Source of the DNA: Clostridia bacterium
Lineage (GTDB): Bacteria; Bacillota; Clostridia; Oscillospirales; Acutalibacteraceae
DNA length: 64,000 nucleotides
NCBI GenBank assembly: GCA_017403185.1
Contig: JAFQON010000019.1
Location: 1-64,000, forward strand
Direction of reading: 5' to 3'
Numbering within the stretch: position 1 is the first letter of the stretch; each line of letters opens with the position of its first letter. The notes under the pieces were generated by a model. That model worked only from the letters and a program-made list of their open reading frames with translations. It had not been told where the DNA came from and ran no database searches. Position numbers and translations under genes: made by a program. This document shows, in pieces, positions 41,072 through 50,434 of the stretch.

Positions 41072-44000
41072 ATGCAGGAAAACAGTATTTTAAATTTTAT
41101 AGGGGAGTTAATCAATGCAGGGCTGCGCGAAATGTTTTCGGGCGGCTTTGTTGAGAAGATTTTTCTCGATGAGGACACAATGAAACTGAGCATTACCGCT
41201 CGGTTTGACCGTTATATCGAGGATAATTTCATTATCTCCGCTCAGAATGAAATCAAAAATGCGCTTGAGATTAACAAGGTTGTTATTGAGCCCCGTTATC
41301 ATCAGAGTGCGTTTTCTGATAAATGCGCCCCGCAGCTTGTGAGAGCGCTTAAGGAGAATATTGCCGCAGCAAACGGATTTTTGGAGAATGCAAAATTTTC
41401 TTTTGCAGAAAATTCGGTTGAAATAACCGTGTTTAACGGTGCGGATATTCTCAATGAAGCGGGCGCAAAGGAATTTTTGACAAAATATATTAAAGAAACC
41501 TTTGATATTCACGCTGCCGTTGCAATCAAAAGCGAGGGCGGCGCAGCGAAGCTTGATTCGCCAGAGTATAAGCAGATGCAGGCGGATAATATCAAAATCG
41601 AAATGCCTGTTATTGAGGATGAAAAGAAGCCCAAGGCACCAAAGCAGGAATATGACGATTTGCCGATTTCCCTCACAAATGCCAAGGTTATCTACGGCAG
41701 CAAAATCAAGTCAAAGCCCGTGCCCCTGAGCGGAATTTCAATTGAAGACGGCAATGTTACCGTGTGGGGCAGAATTTTTTCGCTCGATATGCGTGACACC
41801 CGTGACGGCAAGCGAAAGATTATAAACTTCAACATAACCGATAAAACCAATTCCTACACCGTCAAGATTTTTGAGGCGGTGCAGAATTGTGAGCAGCTTT
41901 GCGCAAACCTTGCAGACGGCAAGGTGGTTATGATGCGTGGTTATGTTGAGTATGACGACTATATAAAGACCTATTGCATCAAGGCGAATTCCATTATGCT
42001 CATTGAAGAAATCGGCATCAAGGATACCGCTGAGGAGAAGCGTGTTGAGCTGCATATGCACACCAATATGTCGGCAATGGACGGCATGACGGGTGCGGCG
42101 AAGCTTGTTGCAAGAGCGGCAAAATGGGGCCACAAGGCAGTTGCGATAACCGACCACGGCGTTGTGCAGGCATTCCCAGAGGCTGCTGCGGCGGCAAAGA
42201 AAAACGGCATCAAGGTTATCTACGGCATGGAGGGCTATCTTGTTGATGACTCCGCCAAAATCGTAACGGGCAATGCCGATATGCCCATGAGCGGCACATT
42301 CATCATTTTTGATGTTGAAACAACGGGTCTGCGCACGGACCGTGTGCGCCTTACCGAAATCGGCGCAGTCAAATTCGTTGACGGTGCGGAGAGGGCAAGA
42401 TTTCAGACCTTTGTCAACCCCGAAATGCCCATTCCTTCAAAGATAACGGAGCTTACGGGCATCACAAATCAGATGGTTGCAAATGCACCCAAAGAGGCTG
42501 AGGCTGTGCGCAGATTTTTTGAATTCTGCGGCGACGGCGTGCTTGTTGCTCACAATGCGACCTTTGATACCAATGTTCTCAAGCATACCTGCCGCAGAAA
42601 CGGCATTGATTATAATTTCACCCATATAGACACTCTCGTTATGGCGCAGAGCCTTATTGAGGGCATCAAGAATTATAGGCTTGATTCGATTTCAAACCAC
42701 TTCAAGCTCCCGAAATTCGACCACCACAGAGCGGATGAGGATGCAGGCGCACTTGCACGCATTTTTGAAAAGCTCATGGAGCTTTGCGCCGAAAAGGGCG
42801 TTGAAAATGTTAACGAAATCAACGAAAAGGTTCCCGTTAATGTCAAGCGTCTGCCCACCTACCATATAATTCTTCTTGCGAAGAATAAAATCGGCTTAAA
42901 GCATCTTTATCAGCTCATTTCAAAATCAAATCTTGAATATTACTACCGCCATCCCCGCATTCCCAAAAGCGAGCTTATCGCTCACAAGGAGGGGCTTATC
43001 GTCGGCAGTGCGTGCGAGGCGGGTCAGCTTTATCAGGCAATTTACAAGGGTCTGCCCACCGAAGAGCTGCTTGAAATTGCAAGCCTTTATGACTACCTTG
43101 AAATCCAGCCCAACGGCAACAATGCCTTCATGATTCGTGAGGGAATGGTTGACGGCGAGGAGGACCTCAACGAAATCAACCGCCGCATCATCCACCTTGC
43201 GGACAAGCTCAATATCCCTGTTGTCGCAACGGGCGATGTCCATTTTATGGAGGAGAGCGACAGCATTTTCAGAGAGATTCTTATGGCGGGTCAGGGCTTC
43301 AAGGATGCCGCAGAGCAGGCTCCTCTCTACCTTCGCACAACTCAGAATATGCTTGAGGAATTCGCATATCTCGGCGAGGATACCGCCTATGAGGTGGTTG
43401 TTAAAAATCCCAACCTTATCGCCGATATGTGTGAGGAGATAAAGCCCATTCCCGACGGCACATATCCGCCCAAAATCGAGGGTGCGGATGAAGAGCTCAG
43501 GCAGATTTGCTATGACAGAATGCAGGATTACTACGGCAATCCCTTGCCCGAATATATCAAAGAAAGGCTCGATAAGGAGCTCGATTCAATCATCAAAAAC
43601 GGCTTCGCCGTGCTTTATATCATCGCCCAGAAGCTCGTCTGGAATTCAATGGATAACGGCTACTATGTAGGCTCACGAGGCTCGGTAGGCTCGTCATTCG
43701 TTGCATTTGCGGCAGGTATTTCAGAGGTTAATCCGCTTGTGCCCCACTATATCTGTGAGGACTGCAAGCACAGCGAATTCTTCTATAAGGGCGAATACGG
43801 CTCGGGCTACGATATGCCGCCAAAGAATTGCCCCGTTTGCGGCAAGGATATGCACCGTGACGGCCATGATATCCCGTTTGAAACCTTCCTCGGCTTCTAC
43901 GGCGACAAGCAGCCTGATATCGACCTTAACTTCTCTGGCGAATATCAGTTCTATGCCCACCGCTACACCGAAGAGCTCTTCGGCAAAACCCATGTTTTCA

Positions 44001-45355
44001 AGGCGGGCACAATCGGCACTCTTGCGGATAAAACTGCCTTCGGCTTCGTTAAAAAATGGGCTGAAGAAAAGGGCGTTTTCCTCTCAAGAGCAGAGGAAGA
44101 AAGGCTTGTTCAGGGCTGTGTCGGCGTTAAAAGAACAACGGGTCAGCACCCCGGCGGCATGGTTGTTGTGCCTGCCGATATGGATGCTGAGGATTTCACG
44201 CCCATTCAGCACCCCGCAGATGATGCGGATTCAATCCACAGAACAACCCACTTCGACTTCCACTCGCTTCACGATACAATTCTCAAGCTCGATAACCTCG
44301 GCCATGATGTGCCCACAATGTATAAGCACCTCGAGGATATGACGGGCACGAATGTTATGAAAATTGATGTCTGCGACCCCAAGCTTTATGAGCTGCTCAC
44401 ATCTCCCGAGCCCATGGGTGTTACCGCAGAGGATATTGACTGTGAAACGGGCACGCTTTCACTGCCCGAGCTCGGCACTCCGTTTGTGCGCCAGATGCTC
44501 ATTGAATCGCAGCCCAAGAATTTCTCCGATATGCTTCAGATTTCGGGTCTTTCACACGGCACCGATGTTTGGATAGGCAATGCGCAGGACCTTATCAAAA
44601 ACGGCACCTGCACCATTTCAGAGGTTATCGGTACCCGTGACAACATCATGGTTTACCTTATCAACAAGGGCGTTGAGAAGGGCATGGCGTTCAAAATTAT
44701 GGAAATCGTAAGAAAGGGCAAGGCAACCTCGCTCCTTACCGATGAGCATAAAAAAGAGATGCTTGACCACGGTGTGCCGCAGTGGTATCTCGATTCGTGC
44801 ATGAAGATTAAATATATGTTCCCCAAGGCTCACGCAGCGGCTTATGTCAGTGCGGCAATGCGCCTTGCGTGGTACAAGCTTTACCGCCCCGTTGAGTATT
44901 ACGCAACCTATATGACGGTGCGCGGCGAAGATATCGACACCGCCGCCGTGCTTGCGGGCAGGGGAGCGGTTAAAAAGAAGATGGACGAAATCAAGCAGAA
45001 GATGCAGATGAAAACTGCCACCGCCAAGGAGGAAGGCACATTCACTTCTCTTCAGGTTATCAACGAGATGATGGCAAGGGGTGTTGAAATTCTGCCCATT
45101 GATATCTATAAATCCACCGCAAACCGCTATATTATCGAAGACGGCAAAATCCGTCTGCCTTTCTCGGCGATTGCAGGCTGCGGCGGCAGAGCTGCGGAAG
45201 GTCTTGAGGCAGCACGCAATGACGGCGGCGGTGAGTTCCTTTCAATCGAGGATTTTCAGCTCCGTTCGGGCGCATCAAAAACGATTATTGCCGCCCTTGA
45301 AGAGGGCGGAGCGTTCGAATCTCTGCCCAAAACAACACAGCTGAGCTTCTTTTAG
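41072..45355 (+). CDS. polC: DNA polymerase III PolC, alpha subunit
   Basis: 1,427 residues, the Gram-positive replicative form. Order: N-terminal domain, OB fold (about 220-310, VTVWGRIFSLDMRDTRDGKR), first PHP half with ELHMHTNMSAMDGM (about 325), DEDD 3'-5' exonuclease with FIIFDVETTGLRTDRVR (about 408) and DHHRADEDAGALA. Next are the second PHP half, a four-Cys zinc module (CEDCKHSEFF and CPVCGKD, about 895-930), the palm with KQPDIDLNFSGEYQ (about 945), and fingers with GTIGTLADKTAFGFV. The C-terminal part ends normally. It is the last gene of the operon; the frameshifted acyltransferase starts 9 bases after it. Confidence 0.97.
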   Translation: MQENSILNFIGELINAGLREMFSGGFVEKIFLDEDTMKLSITARFDRYIEDNFIISAQNEIKNALEINKVVIEPRYHQSAFSDKCAPQLVRALKENIAAANGFLENAKFSFAENSVEITVFNGADILNEAGAKEFLTKYIKETFDIHAAVAIKSEGGAAKLDSPEYKQMQADNIKIEMPVIEDEKKPKAPKQEYDDLPISLTNAKVIYGSKIKSKPVPLSGISIEDGNVTVWGRIFSLDMRDTRDGKRKIINFNITDKTNSYTVKIFEAVQNCEQLCANLADGKVVMMRGYVEYDDYIKTYCIKANSIMLIEEIGIKDTAEEKRVELHMHTNMSAMDGMTGAAKLVARAAKWGHKAVAITDHGVVQAFPEAAAAAKKNGIKVIYGMEGYLVDDSAKIVTGNADMPMSGTFIIFDVETTGLRTDRVRLTEIGAVKFVDGAERARFQTFVNPEMPIPSKITELTGITNQMVANAPKEAEAVRRFFEFCGDGVLVAHNATFDTNVLKHTCRRNGIDYNFTHIDTLVMAQSLIEGIKNYRLDSISNHFKLPKFDHHRADEDAGALARIFEKLMELCAEKGVENVNEINEKVPVNVKRLPTYHIILLAKNKIGLKHLYQLISKSNLEYYYRHPRIPKSELIAHKEGLIVGSACEAGQLYQAIYKGLPTEELLEIASLYDYLEIQPNGNNAFMIREGMVDGEEDLNEINRRIIHLADKLNIPVVATGDVHFMEESDSIFREILMAGQGFKDAAEQAPLYLRTTQNMLEEFAYLGEDTAYEVVVKNPNLIADMCEEIKPIPDGTYPPKIEGADEELRQICYDRMQDYYGNPLPEYIKERLDKELDSIIKNGFAVLYIIAQKLVWNSMDNGYYVGSRGSVGSSFVAFAAGISEVNPLVPHYICEDCKHSEFFYKGEYGSGYDMPPKNCPVCGKDMHRDGHDIPFETFLGFYGDKQPDIDLNFSGEYQFYAHRYTEELFGKTHVFKAGTIGTLADKTAFGFVKKWAEEKGVFLSRAEEERLVQGCVGVKRTTGQHPGGMVVVPADMDAEDFTPIQHPADDADSIHRTTHFDFHSLHDTILKLDNLGHDVPTMYKHLEDMTGTNVMKIDVCDPKLYELLTSPEPMGVTAEDIDCETGTLSLPELGTPFVRQMLIESQPKNFSDMLQISGLSHGTDVWIGNAQDLIKNGTCTISEVIGTRDNIMVYLINKGVEKGMAFKIMEIVRKGKATSLLTDEHKKEMLDHGVPQWYLDSCMKIKYMFPKAHAAAYVSAAMRLAWYKLYRPVEYYATYMTVRGEDIDTAAVLAGRGAVKKKMDEIKQKMQMKTATAKEEGTFTSLQVINEMMARGVEILPIDIYKSTANRYIIEDGKIRLPFSAIAGCGGRAAEGLEAARNDGGGEFLSIEDFQLRSGASKTIIAALEEGGAFESLPKTTQLSFF

Positions 45356-45364
45356 GTGATTTTT

Positions 45365-46670
45365 ATGAAGAAAAAACTACCCTTACGCCAACGGCAGTGG
45401 TACAAGCTCGATAATGCGGCGAAGGCATTTCCGGGTCAGAACAGCTCAACATGGTCAAATGTTTTCAGGCTTTCCGCAACGCTTACGGAAAAGGTTGACC
45501 CCGTGCTGCTTCAAAGGGCGTTGGAGAGAGTGATGCCACGCTTCCCGTGCTTTGATGTGAGAATCAGAGCGGGCTTGTTCTGGCATTATCTTGAGAAGAA
45601 TCCTAACGGTGCACCGCCCGTTATGCCCGATATTGCAAACCCCTGCCTTCGTGTGAAGTTCAAGGAGAATAAGGGCTATCTTTTCAAGGTTTATTACTAT
45701 GAAAACCGCATTTCGGTTGATTTTTACCATGTAATAACCGACGGCTACGGCGGCTCAAGATTCTTTATGACCCTTATTGCGGAGTATCTTCGTCAGACGG
45801 GCAAGAGCATCCCGAGCGGTGAGAGTGTTTTTGACCTTAACGAAAAGCCGCACCCGGGCGAAAGTGAGGATGCTTACCTCAAATATGCGCATTCAAAAGC
45901 CAAGGGTCAGCGTATTTTTAAAAATGCTTATCAATACAGAGGCAGGCGGCTGCCCAAGCACTGCTACTGTGTCACAACGGGTTATATGCCCGTTGATGCG
46001 ATAAAAGAAAAGGCGCACGAGCTCGGCGTTACCGTCACGGAATACATCGCCGCAGTGCTTGTGTGGGTTATGTATAATATGCAGAAGCAGGAGGGCAGGC
46101 GCAGACAGAAGCCGGTTGGAGTGCAGATTCCCGTCAATGTGCGCAATTTCTGCCCGAGCGAAACTCTGCGCAATTTTATGCTTTGCTATTCATTCCAGAT
46201 TGACCCCGATATGGGCGAATACACCTTCCCCGAAATTGCAAAGCAGCTCTCGCTCTACCTTCGCTACATCAATAATGAGAAGGAGCTGCAGGCGATGATG
46301 AACGGCAATGCAGGCATTGAATCCGCTGATGCGTGTTGTGCCCTCGTTCATCAAGGATTTTGCAATAAAAATGGTCTATGTTTTCGGCGGCGAAAAGTCA
46401 ACAAGCGCCCTTATTTCAAATGTGGGCATAATAAAAACCCCCAAGGAAATGGAGCAGTATGTTGAAAAATTCGCATTGGTAATGGGCCCCGCAATGAGAA
46501 TAAGCGCAAGGTGCGGTGCGTTCACATACAAAGGCACTCTTGCCCTGAGCCTTTCAAATATTTATGAGGACAATATAATTCAGAGGGAAGTTTTCACAAC
46601 CTTTGTAAAATTCGGCATACCCGTTAAAATCGAAAGCAACAGAAACGCAATCATGGGAGGTGACGGCTGA
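45365..46670 (+). pseudogene. Acyltransferase-like gene, frameshifted
   Basis: One protein is split over two frames. The first frame (from ATG 45365) covers about 320 good residues: YKLDNAAKAFPGQNSSTWSN, VDFYHVITDGYGGSRFFMTL (H-x-x-x-D-G motif of the condensation/alcohol acetyltransferase superfamily) and VGVQIPVNVRNF. Near 46310-46330 homology continues in the +1 frame with NPLMRVVPSFIKDFAIKMVY, SNVGIIKTP and ESNRNAIMGGDG, ending at 46670. The tail of the first frame is low-complexity nonsense. One extra base explains the break. It is either a real inactivation, a slippage site or a sequence error. The partner DUF6320 gene overlaps the stop (TGATG). If intact it would acylate an unknown alcohol or amine. 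Confidence 0.8.
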
Positions 46671-47365
46671 TGTCATACTGCGTAAACTGCGGCGTGGAGC
46701 TCGAAAAGGGCTGCGGCGAATGCCCTCTTTGTGACACTCAGGTTATAAATCCGAGAGAGAATGCAACAAATGAAAAGACGGCTTATCCCGAAAATGTGGA
46801 TATCCCCAAGTCGCTGAGCAAAAAATACCTTGTTTTTGTGCTCACGCTGATATTGCTTATCCCGAATCTCGTTTTGCTTATTCTGAATATTTTTATTCTT
46901 GAAAGCAGCATAGTCAAATATGTAATCGGCGGCTGCGTGGTGGCGTGGATATGGTTTTTGTTCCCGCTTTTGTGGAAGAAGCAGATACCCGCCGTGTCGC
47001 TCGGCATTGATGCCATCGCTCTGCTTGTTTACCTTTATATGTTCAAATTTTACGGTGATGAAAGCGGCTGGTTTTCGTCAATTGTCATGCCTGTGGTCAT
47101 TGCGCTGTGGGCGATATGCAATCTGTTCATTTTCTGGCTCAAAAAGCCGAGAACAAAGGGGCTTGTTGCAATTGCCCTGCTCGGCGCAGTGAGCGTGATG
47201 AGCTTTGTGATTGAAATTTGTATGAATATGTTTTATAACGGCAAGCTTGAAATCACCGTTTCGCTCATAATAGCCGCCTGCAGTGCGTCGCTTATGATAT
47301 TTTTTGCTGTTATGGAAAAAAGCAGACGCCTTAAGGCGTGGATGCGAAGAAAATTCTTTATGTAA
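46670..47365 (+). CDS. Zinc-ribbon membrane protein, DUF6320-like
   Basis: 231 residues. The first 25 residues form a zinc ribbon (YCVNCGVEL and CGECPLCDTQV, two Cys pairs). About six membrane segments follow, for example YLVFVLTLILLIPNLVLLIL and SIVMPVVIALWAICNLFIFW. Proteins of this type sit next to alcohol-acetyltransferase-like genes and probably form a membrane complex with them. Role unknown. Its start overlaps the acyltransferase stop, so its translation may depend on the upstream frame. Confidence 0.8.
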   Translation: MSYCVNCGVELEKGCGECPLCDTQVINPRENATNEKTAYPENVDIPKSLSKKYLVFVLTLILLIPNLVLLILNIFILESSIVKYVIGGCVVAWIWFLFPLLWKKQIPAVSLGIDAIALLVYLYMFKFYGDESGWFSSIVMPVVIALWAICNLFIFWLKKPRTKGLVAIALLGAVSVMSFVIEICMNMFYNGKLEITVSLIIAACSASLMIFFAVMEKSRRLKAWMRRKFFM

Positions 47366-47396
47366 TATTAAGTTGCTTCAGAAAGGAAGATAAGCT

Positions 47397-48866
47397 ATGA
47401 AGAAAAAATATATTATCCCCGCTTTAATCGGTGCCGCTGCAGCTGCAACCGCAGTCAAGGCAGCACGCTTTGTGCCCGAAAAGAAGGATTTCGGCACACC
47501 GAGCGAAGAAAAGGTTGATGCCAAAAAAGCTCAGGCAAACCTTTCAAGGGCTATTTCAATCCCCACAATAAGCTATCCCGACAAGTCAAAAATTGATTTC
47601 ACTCAGTTTGAAGAATTCCATAAATTCCTTGAAGAGGCGTATCCTCTTATCCACAAAAACCTCAAAAAAGAGGTTGTTCAGGAGGCGAGCCTTATCTATC
47701 ATTGGAAGGGCACGAGGGATGACCTTGAGCCCATCGCTCTGCTTGCCCATCAGGATGTTGTGCCTGTTTCAGAGGGCACGGAGCAGGATTGGACCTATGA
47801 GCCCTTCAGCGGCTATAATGACGGCGAATTTATCTGGGGCAGAGGCGCTCTTGATATGAAAAACCACCTTGTTGCGGTTATGGATGCCGTTGAAACCCTG
47901 CTTGAAGAGGGCTTTGTGCCCGAGAGGGATGTTTACCTTCTCTTCGGTCAGGATGAAGAGGTTGTTGCTTCGGAAGACGGCGGCGCAAAGAATATTATGC
48001 GCACCCTCAAGGAGAGGGGAATTCACCTTGACTGCGTGCTTGATGAGGGCGGTGCAATCATCCCCATCAATGTCAAGGGAATTCTTGATAACAAGGAGCT
48101 TGTGGGCATCGGCATTGCCGAAAAGGGCTACACCGATTTTGAAATCACCGTAAACGCAAAGGGCGGCCATTCGTCACAGCCTCCCGTGCATTCGGGTCTC
48201 GGCGAGCTTGCAAATGTTATTAAGGACCTTGAAAATAATCAGTTCAAGGCGGAGCTTATGCCTTTTGTCAAGGAGCTTTTCTCAAACATCGGCAGAAGCT
48301 GCTCATACCCCGCTCGCCTTGTTATGTGCAACCTTAACTATCTTCATCCGCTGCTCAAATTCGGCATGACAAAGATTCCCTTTGCCGCCTGCCTTGTAAG
48401 GACAACAACCGCAGTCACAATGGCTCAGGGCAGCCCCGCAGCGAATGTGCTGCCTCAGAAGTCGAGCGTGACCGTCAATTTCAGGCAGATGCCCGGCGTA
48501 ACCGTTGCAGATGTTGAAAAGCATATCCGCAAGGTTTGCAGGAATAAGGATATTGAGGTTAAGGTGCTCAAGGCTAAGGAAGCCTCAAAATTCTCACCCA
48601 CGGATTCAAGAGCATTCAAGATTATCGAAGAAATCGTTATGCAGGATAACAATGATTCAATCGTTGCGCCCTATCTTGTTATGGGCGGCACGGATGCCTG
48701 CTACTATGAGCCTATATGTGAAAACATCTATCGCTATGCCCCTTACAGAGTGAGCATTGAGCTTCTGCGCTGCACTCACGGCACAAACGAGAGAATACCC
48801 GTTGATGTTGTTGCACAGGGCGTTGCATTCTTCAAGAGATATATCAGAAGGGCTTCGGCTGAATAA
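47397..48866 (+). CDS. M20-family metallopeptidase (carboxypeptidase S-like)
   Basis: 489 residues. An N-terminal hydrophobic stretch (IIPALIGAAAAATAVKAARF) may anchor it. M20 signatures: PIALLAHQDVVPV (metal His/Asp), GRGALDMKNHLVAVM, LFGQDEEVVASEDGGAK (catalytic Glu), LDEGGAI and a dimerisation domain (about 235-360). The closing segment is MGGTDACYYEPICENIYRY and CTHGTNERI. It should be a two-metal exopeptidase or aminoacylase. GAAAGGAAG precedes the ATG. Confidence 0.92.
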   Translation: MKKKYIIPALIGAAAAATAVKAARFVPEKKDFGTPSEEKVDAKKAQANLSRAISIPTISYPDKSKIDFTQFEEFHKFLEEAYPLIHKNLKKEVVQEASLIYHWKGTRDDLEPIALLAHQDVVPVSEGTEQDWTYEPFSGYNDGEFIWGRGALDMKNHLVAVMDAVETLLEEGFVPERDVYLLFGQDEEVVASEDGGAKNIMRTLKERGIHLDCVLDEGGAIIPINVKGILDNKELVGIGIAEKGYTDFEITVNAKGGHSSQPPVHSGLGELANVIKDLENNQFKAELMPFVKELFSNIGRSCSYPARLVMCNLNYLHPLLKFGMTKIPFAACLVRTTTAVTMAQGSPAANVLPQKSSVTVNFRQMPGVTVADVEKHIRKVCRNKDIEVKVLKAKEASKFSPTDSRAFKIIEEIVMQDNNDSIVAPYLVMGGTDACYYEPICENIYRYAPYRVSIELLRCTHGTNERIPVDVVAQGVAFFKRYIRRASAE

Positions 48867-48867
48867 T

Positions 48868-49992
48868 ATGAATATTCTTATTGCGCCCGACAGCTTCAAA
48901 GGCACGCTCACCGCACAGCAGGTGTGCGACATAATCGGGCAGGCGTTTGCCGATACAATCATGAATACCGATATAATAAAGCTCCCCGCTGCCGACGGCG
49001 GCGAGGGGCTTTGTGCCTGTTTGAAGAAAGTTGCGGGCGGCGAAATGATTTCTGCCTCAGTCTGCGGAGTTTTCGGCGAAAAAACAGCGGCGGAATATCT
49101 GATTTTGCCCGATAAAACCGCCGTTATTGAAATGGCGGCGTGTGCAGGTCTGCCGCTTGCAGGCGAAAGCAAAAACCCCGAAAAGGCAACAACCTTCGGG
49201 GTCGGCGAGCTTATAAAGTCTGCCGTTTCAAACGGGGCAGAGCGCATTCTGCTCGGCCTCGGCGGCAGCGCAACCAATGACTGCGGCACGGGCATGGCGG
49301 CTGCACTCGGATGGAGTTTTTTGAATAAAAACGGCTCGGAATTTGTGCCCGCAGGCGGCACATTATGCGAAATCACAAAAATAATTCCGCCCGAAAAGGC
49401 GTTTGACATTCCCGTAACATCTGCCTGCGATGTTGAAAATCCGCTTTACGGCGAAAACGGAGCGGCGTTTGTGTTTGCGCCGCAAAAGGGTGCAGATGAA
49501 GCGATGGTCAGCCGCCTTGATGAGGGTCTGCGCCACACGGCTGAGATAATCCGCAGGGATTGCGGTGTTGATATCTCACAGGTCAAGGGTGCAGGTGCCG
49601 CAGGCGGAATGGGTGCGGGAGCGGTTGCGTTTCTCGATGCAGAGCTTAAAAAGGGCATAGATATTCTGCTCGGCATTGCCGATTTTGACAAAAAAGCAGC
49701 CGATGCCGATCTGATAATAACGGGCGAGGGCAGGCTTGATTTTCAAAGCGTAAACGGCAAGGTCATCTCAGGCATAGCAGAAAGAGCTGCAAGGCAGAGC
49801 AAAAGGGTTATCGCAATCTGCGGCAGCAGGGGAGAAGGTGCCGAAGAAATCAAAAAGCTCGGCGTTTCGGATTTATATTTTGCCTGCGAAGCAGATAAGC
49901 CCTTTGCCGAAATCCTCATAACCTGCAAGGATGATTTATACAACGCCGCCGTATCAGCGGCAAAAGATATAAAATTAAGCGGTGCCGTGTGA
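48868..49992 (+). CDS. glxK: Glycerate kinase, GlxK/GarK family
   Basis: 374 residues from the ATG at 48868, 1 base after the M20 stop. Signatures: MNILIAPDSFKGTLTAQQVC, KLPAADGGEGL, EMAACAGLPLAG, LGLGGSATNDCGTGMAAALG and ITGEGRLDFQSVNGKVISGI. It phosphorylates D-glycerate to 2-phosphoglycerate. An upstream frame extension lies inside the peptidase gene and is rejected. Confidence 0.94.
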   Translation: MNILIAPDSFKGTLTAQQVCDIIGQAFADTIMNTDIIKLPAADGGEGLCACLKKVAGGEMISASVCGVFGEKTAAEYLILPDKTAVIEMAACAGLPLAGESKNPEKATTFGVGELIKSAVSNGAERILLGLGGSATNDCGTGMAAALGWSFLNKNGSEFVPAGGTLCEITKIIPPEKAFDIPVTSACDVENPLYGENGAAFVFAPQKGADEAMVSRLDEGLRHTAEIIRRDCGVDISQVKGAGAAGGMGAGAVAFLDAELKKGIDILLGIADFDKKAADADLIITGEGRLDFQSVNGKVISGIAERAARQSKRVIAICGSRGEGAEEIKKLGVSDLYFACEADKPFAEILITCKDDLYNAAVSAAKDIKLSGAV

Positions 49993-50000
49993 CACCGCTT
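49977..50000 (+). terminator. Hairpin overlapping the glxK stop
   Basis: AAGCGGTG pairs with CACCGCTT around CCGTGTGA-type loop bases. GTTGTTGTC follows, a weak T-tract. Confidence 0.5.
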
Positions 50001-50052
50001 GTTGTCTACAGATAAACTTAAATGTTTATAAGAAAACGCAATTTGTTGTTAA

Positions 50053-50193
50053 GGCTCCCTCTGACGAGGGAGCTGGGTCATGGATCCTGAGGGAGAGACA
50101 AGATTTTGCGTAAAGCTGTTGTTTTATTATTTCTGCTTTTCTCGTCCTCCGTCTTTTGCTTCGCAAAATCCACCTCCCTCGTCAGAGGGAGGC
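50053..50193. mobile_element. R4 miniature inverted-repeat element
   Basis: 141 bp. Ends are GGCTCCCTCTGACGAGGGAG (50053) and CCTCCCTCGTCAGAGGGAGG (50173), which are inverted repeats, and each end is itself a palindrome. The middle is T/C-rich and non-coding. Similar elements are widespread in gut Clostridia; no transposase is nearby. The gap 49993-50224 contains only this. Confidence 0.75.
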
Positions 50194-50224
50194 AATTGAA
50201 CCGTGAGAATATATATTTTGATAT

Positions 50225-50434
50225 TTATTTAATCTCAACAACCGTGTATCCCTGCTCTTCAACAGCACTTTTCAGCGTTTCATTGCTCACATCTGCCGTG
50301 AGTGTAACAACGGCTGTGTCGGTTTCGTGGTTGACATCGGCAAAATCAACGCCGTCAATGCCCTCAAGAGTTTTCTTTACTCTTGCCTCGCAGTGGCCGC
50401 ACATCATGCCTTCGATTTTCATTGTTTTTTCCAT
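50225..50434 (-). CDS. copZ: Predicted stand-alone CopZ from internal start
   Basis: 69 residues, in frame with cop[21 protein letters not shown] to [12 protein letters not shown], the exact size of a free CopZ copper chaperone. AAAGGAG at 50444-50450 lies 9 bases before the ATG, better than many genuine starts here. So both a CopA-CopZ fusion and free CopZ may be made. That this start is used is inference. Confidence 0.65.
   Translation of the reverse strand: MEKTMKIEGMMCGHCEARVKKTLEGIDGVDFADVNHETDTAVVTLTADVSNETLKSAVEEQGYTVVEIK

Noticed and set aside
43701-44342. 213-codon frame within polC
   Set aside because: Out-of-frame shadow with Ser/Arg-rich composition over the conserved PolC palm.
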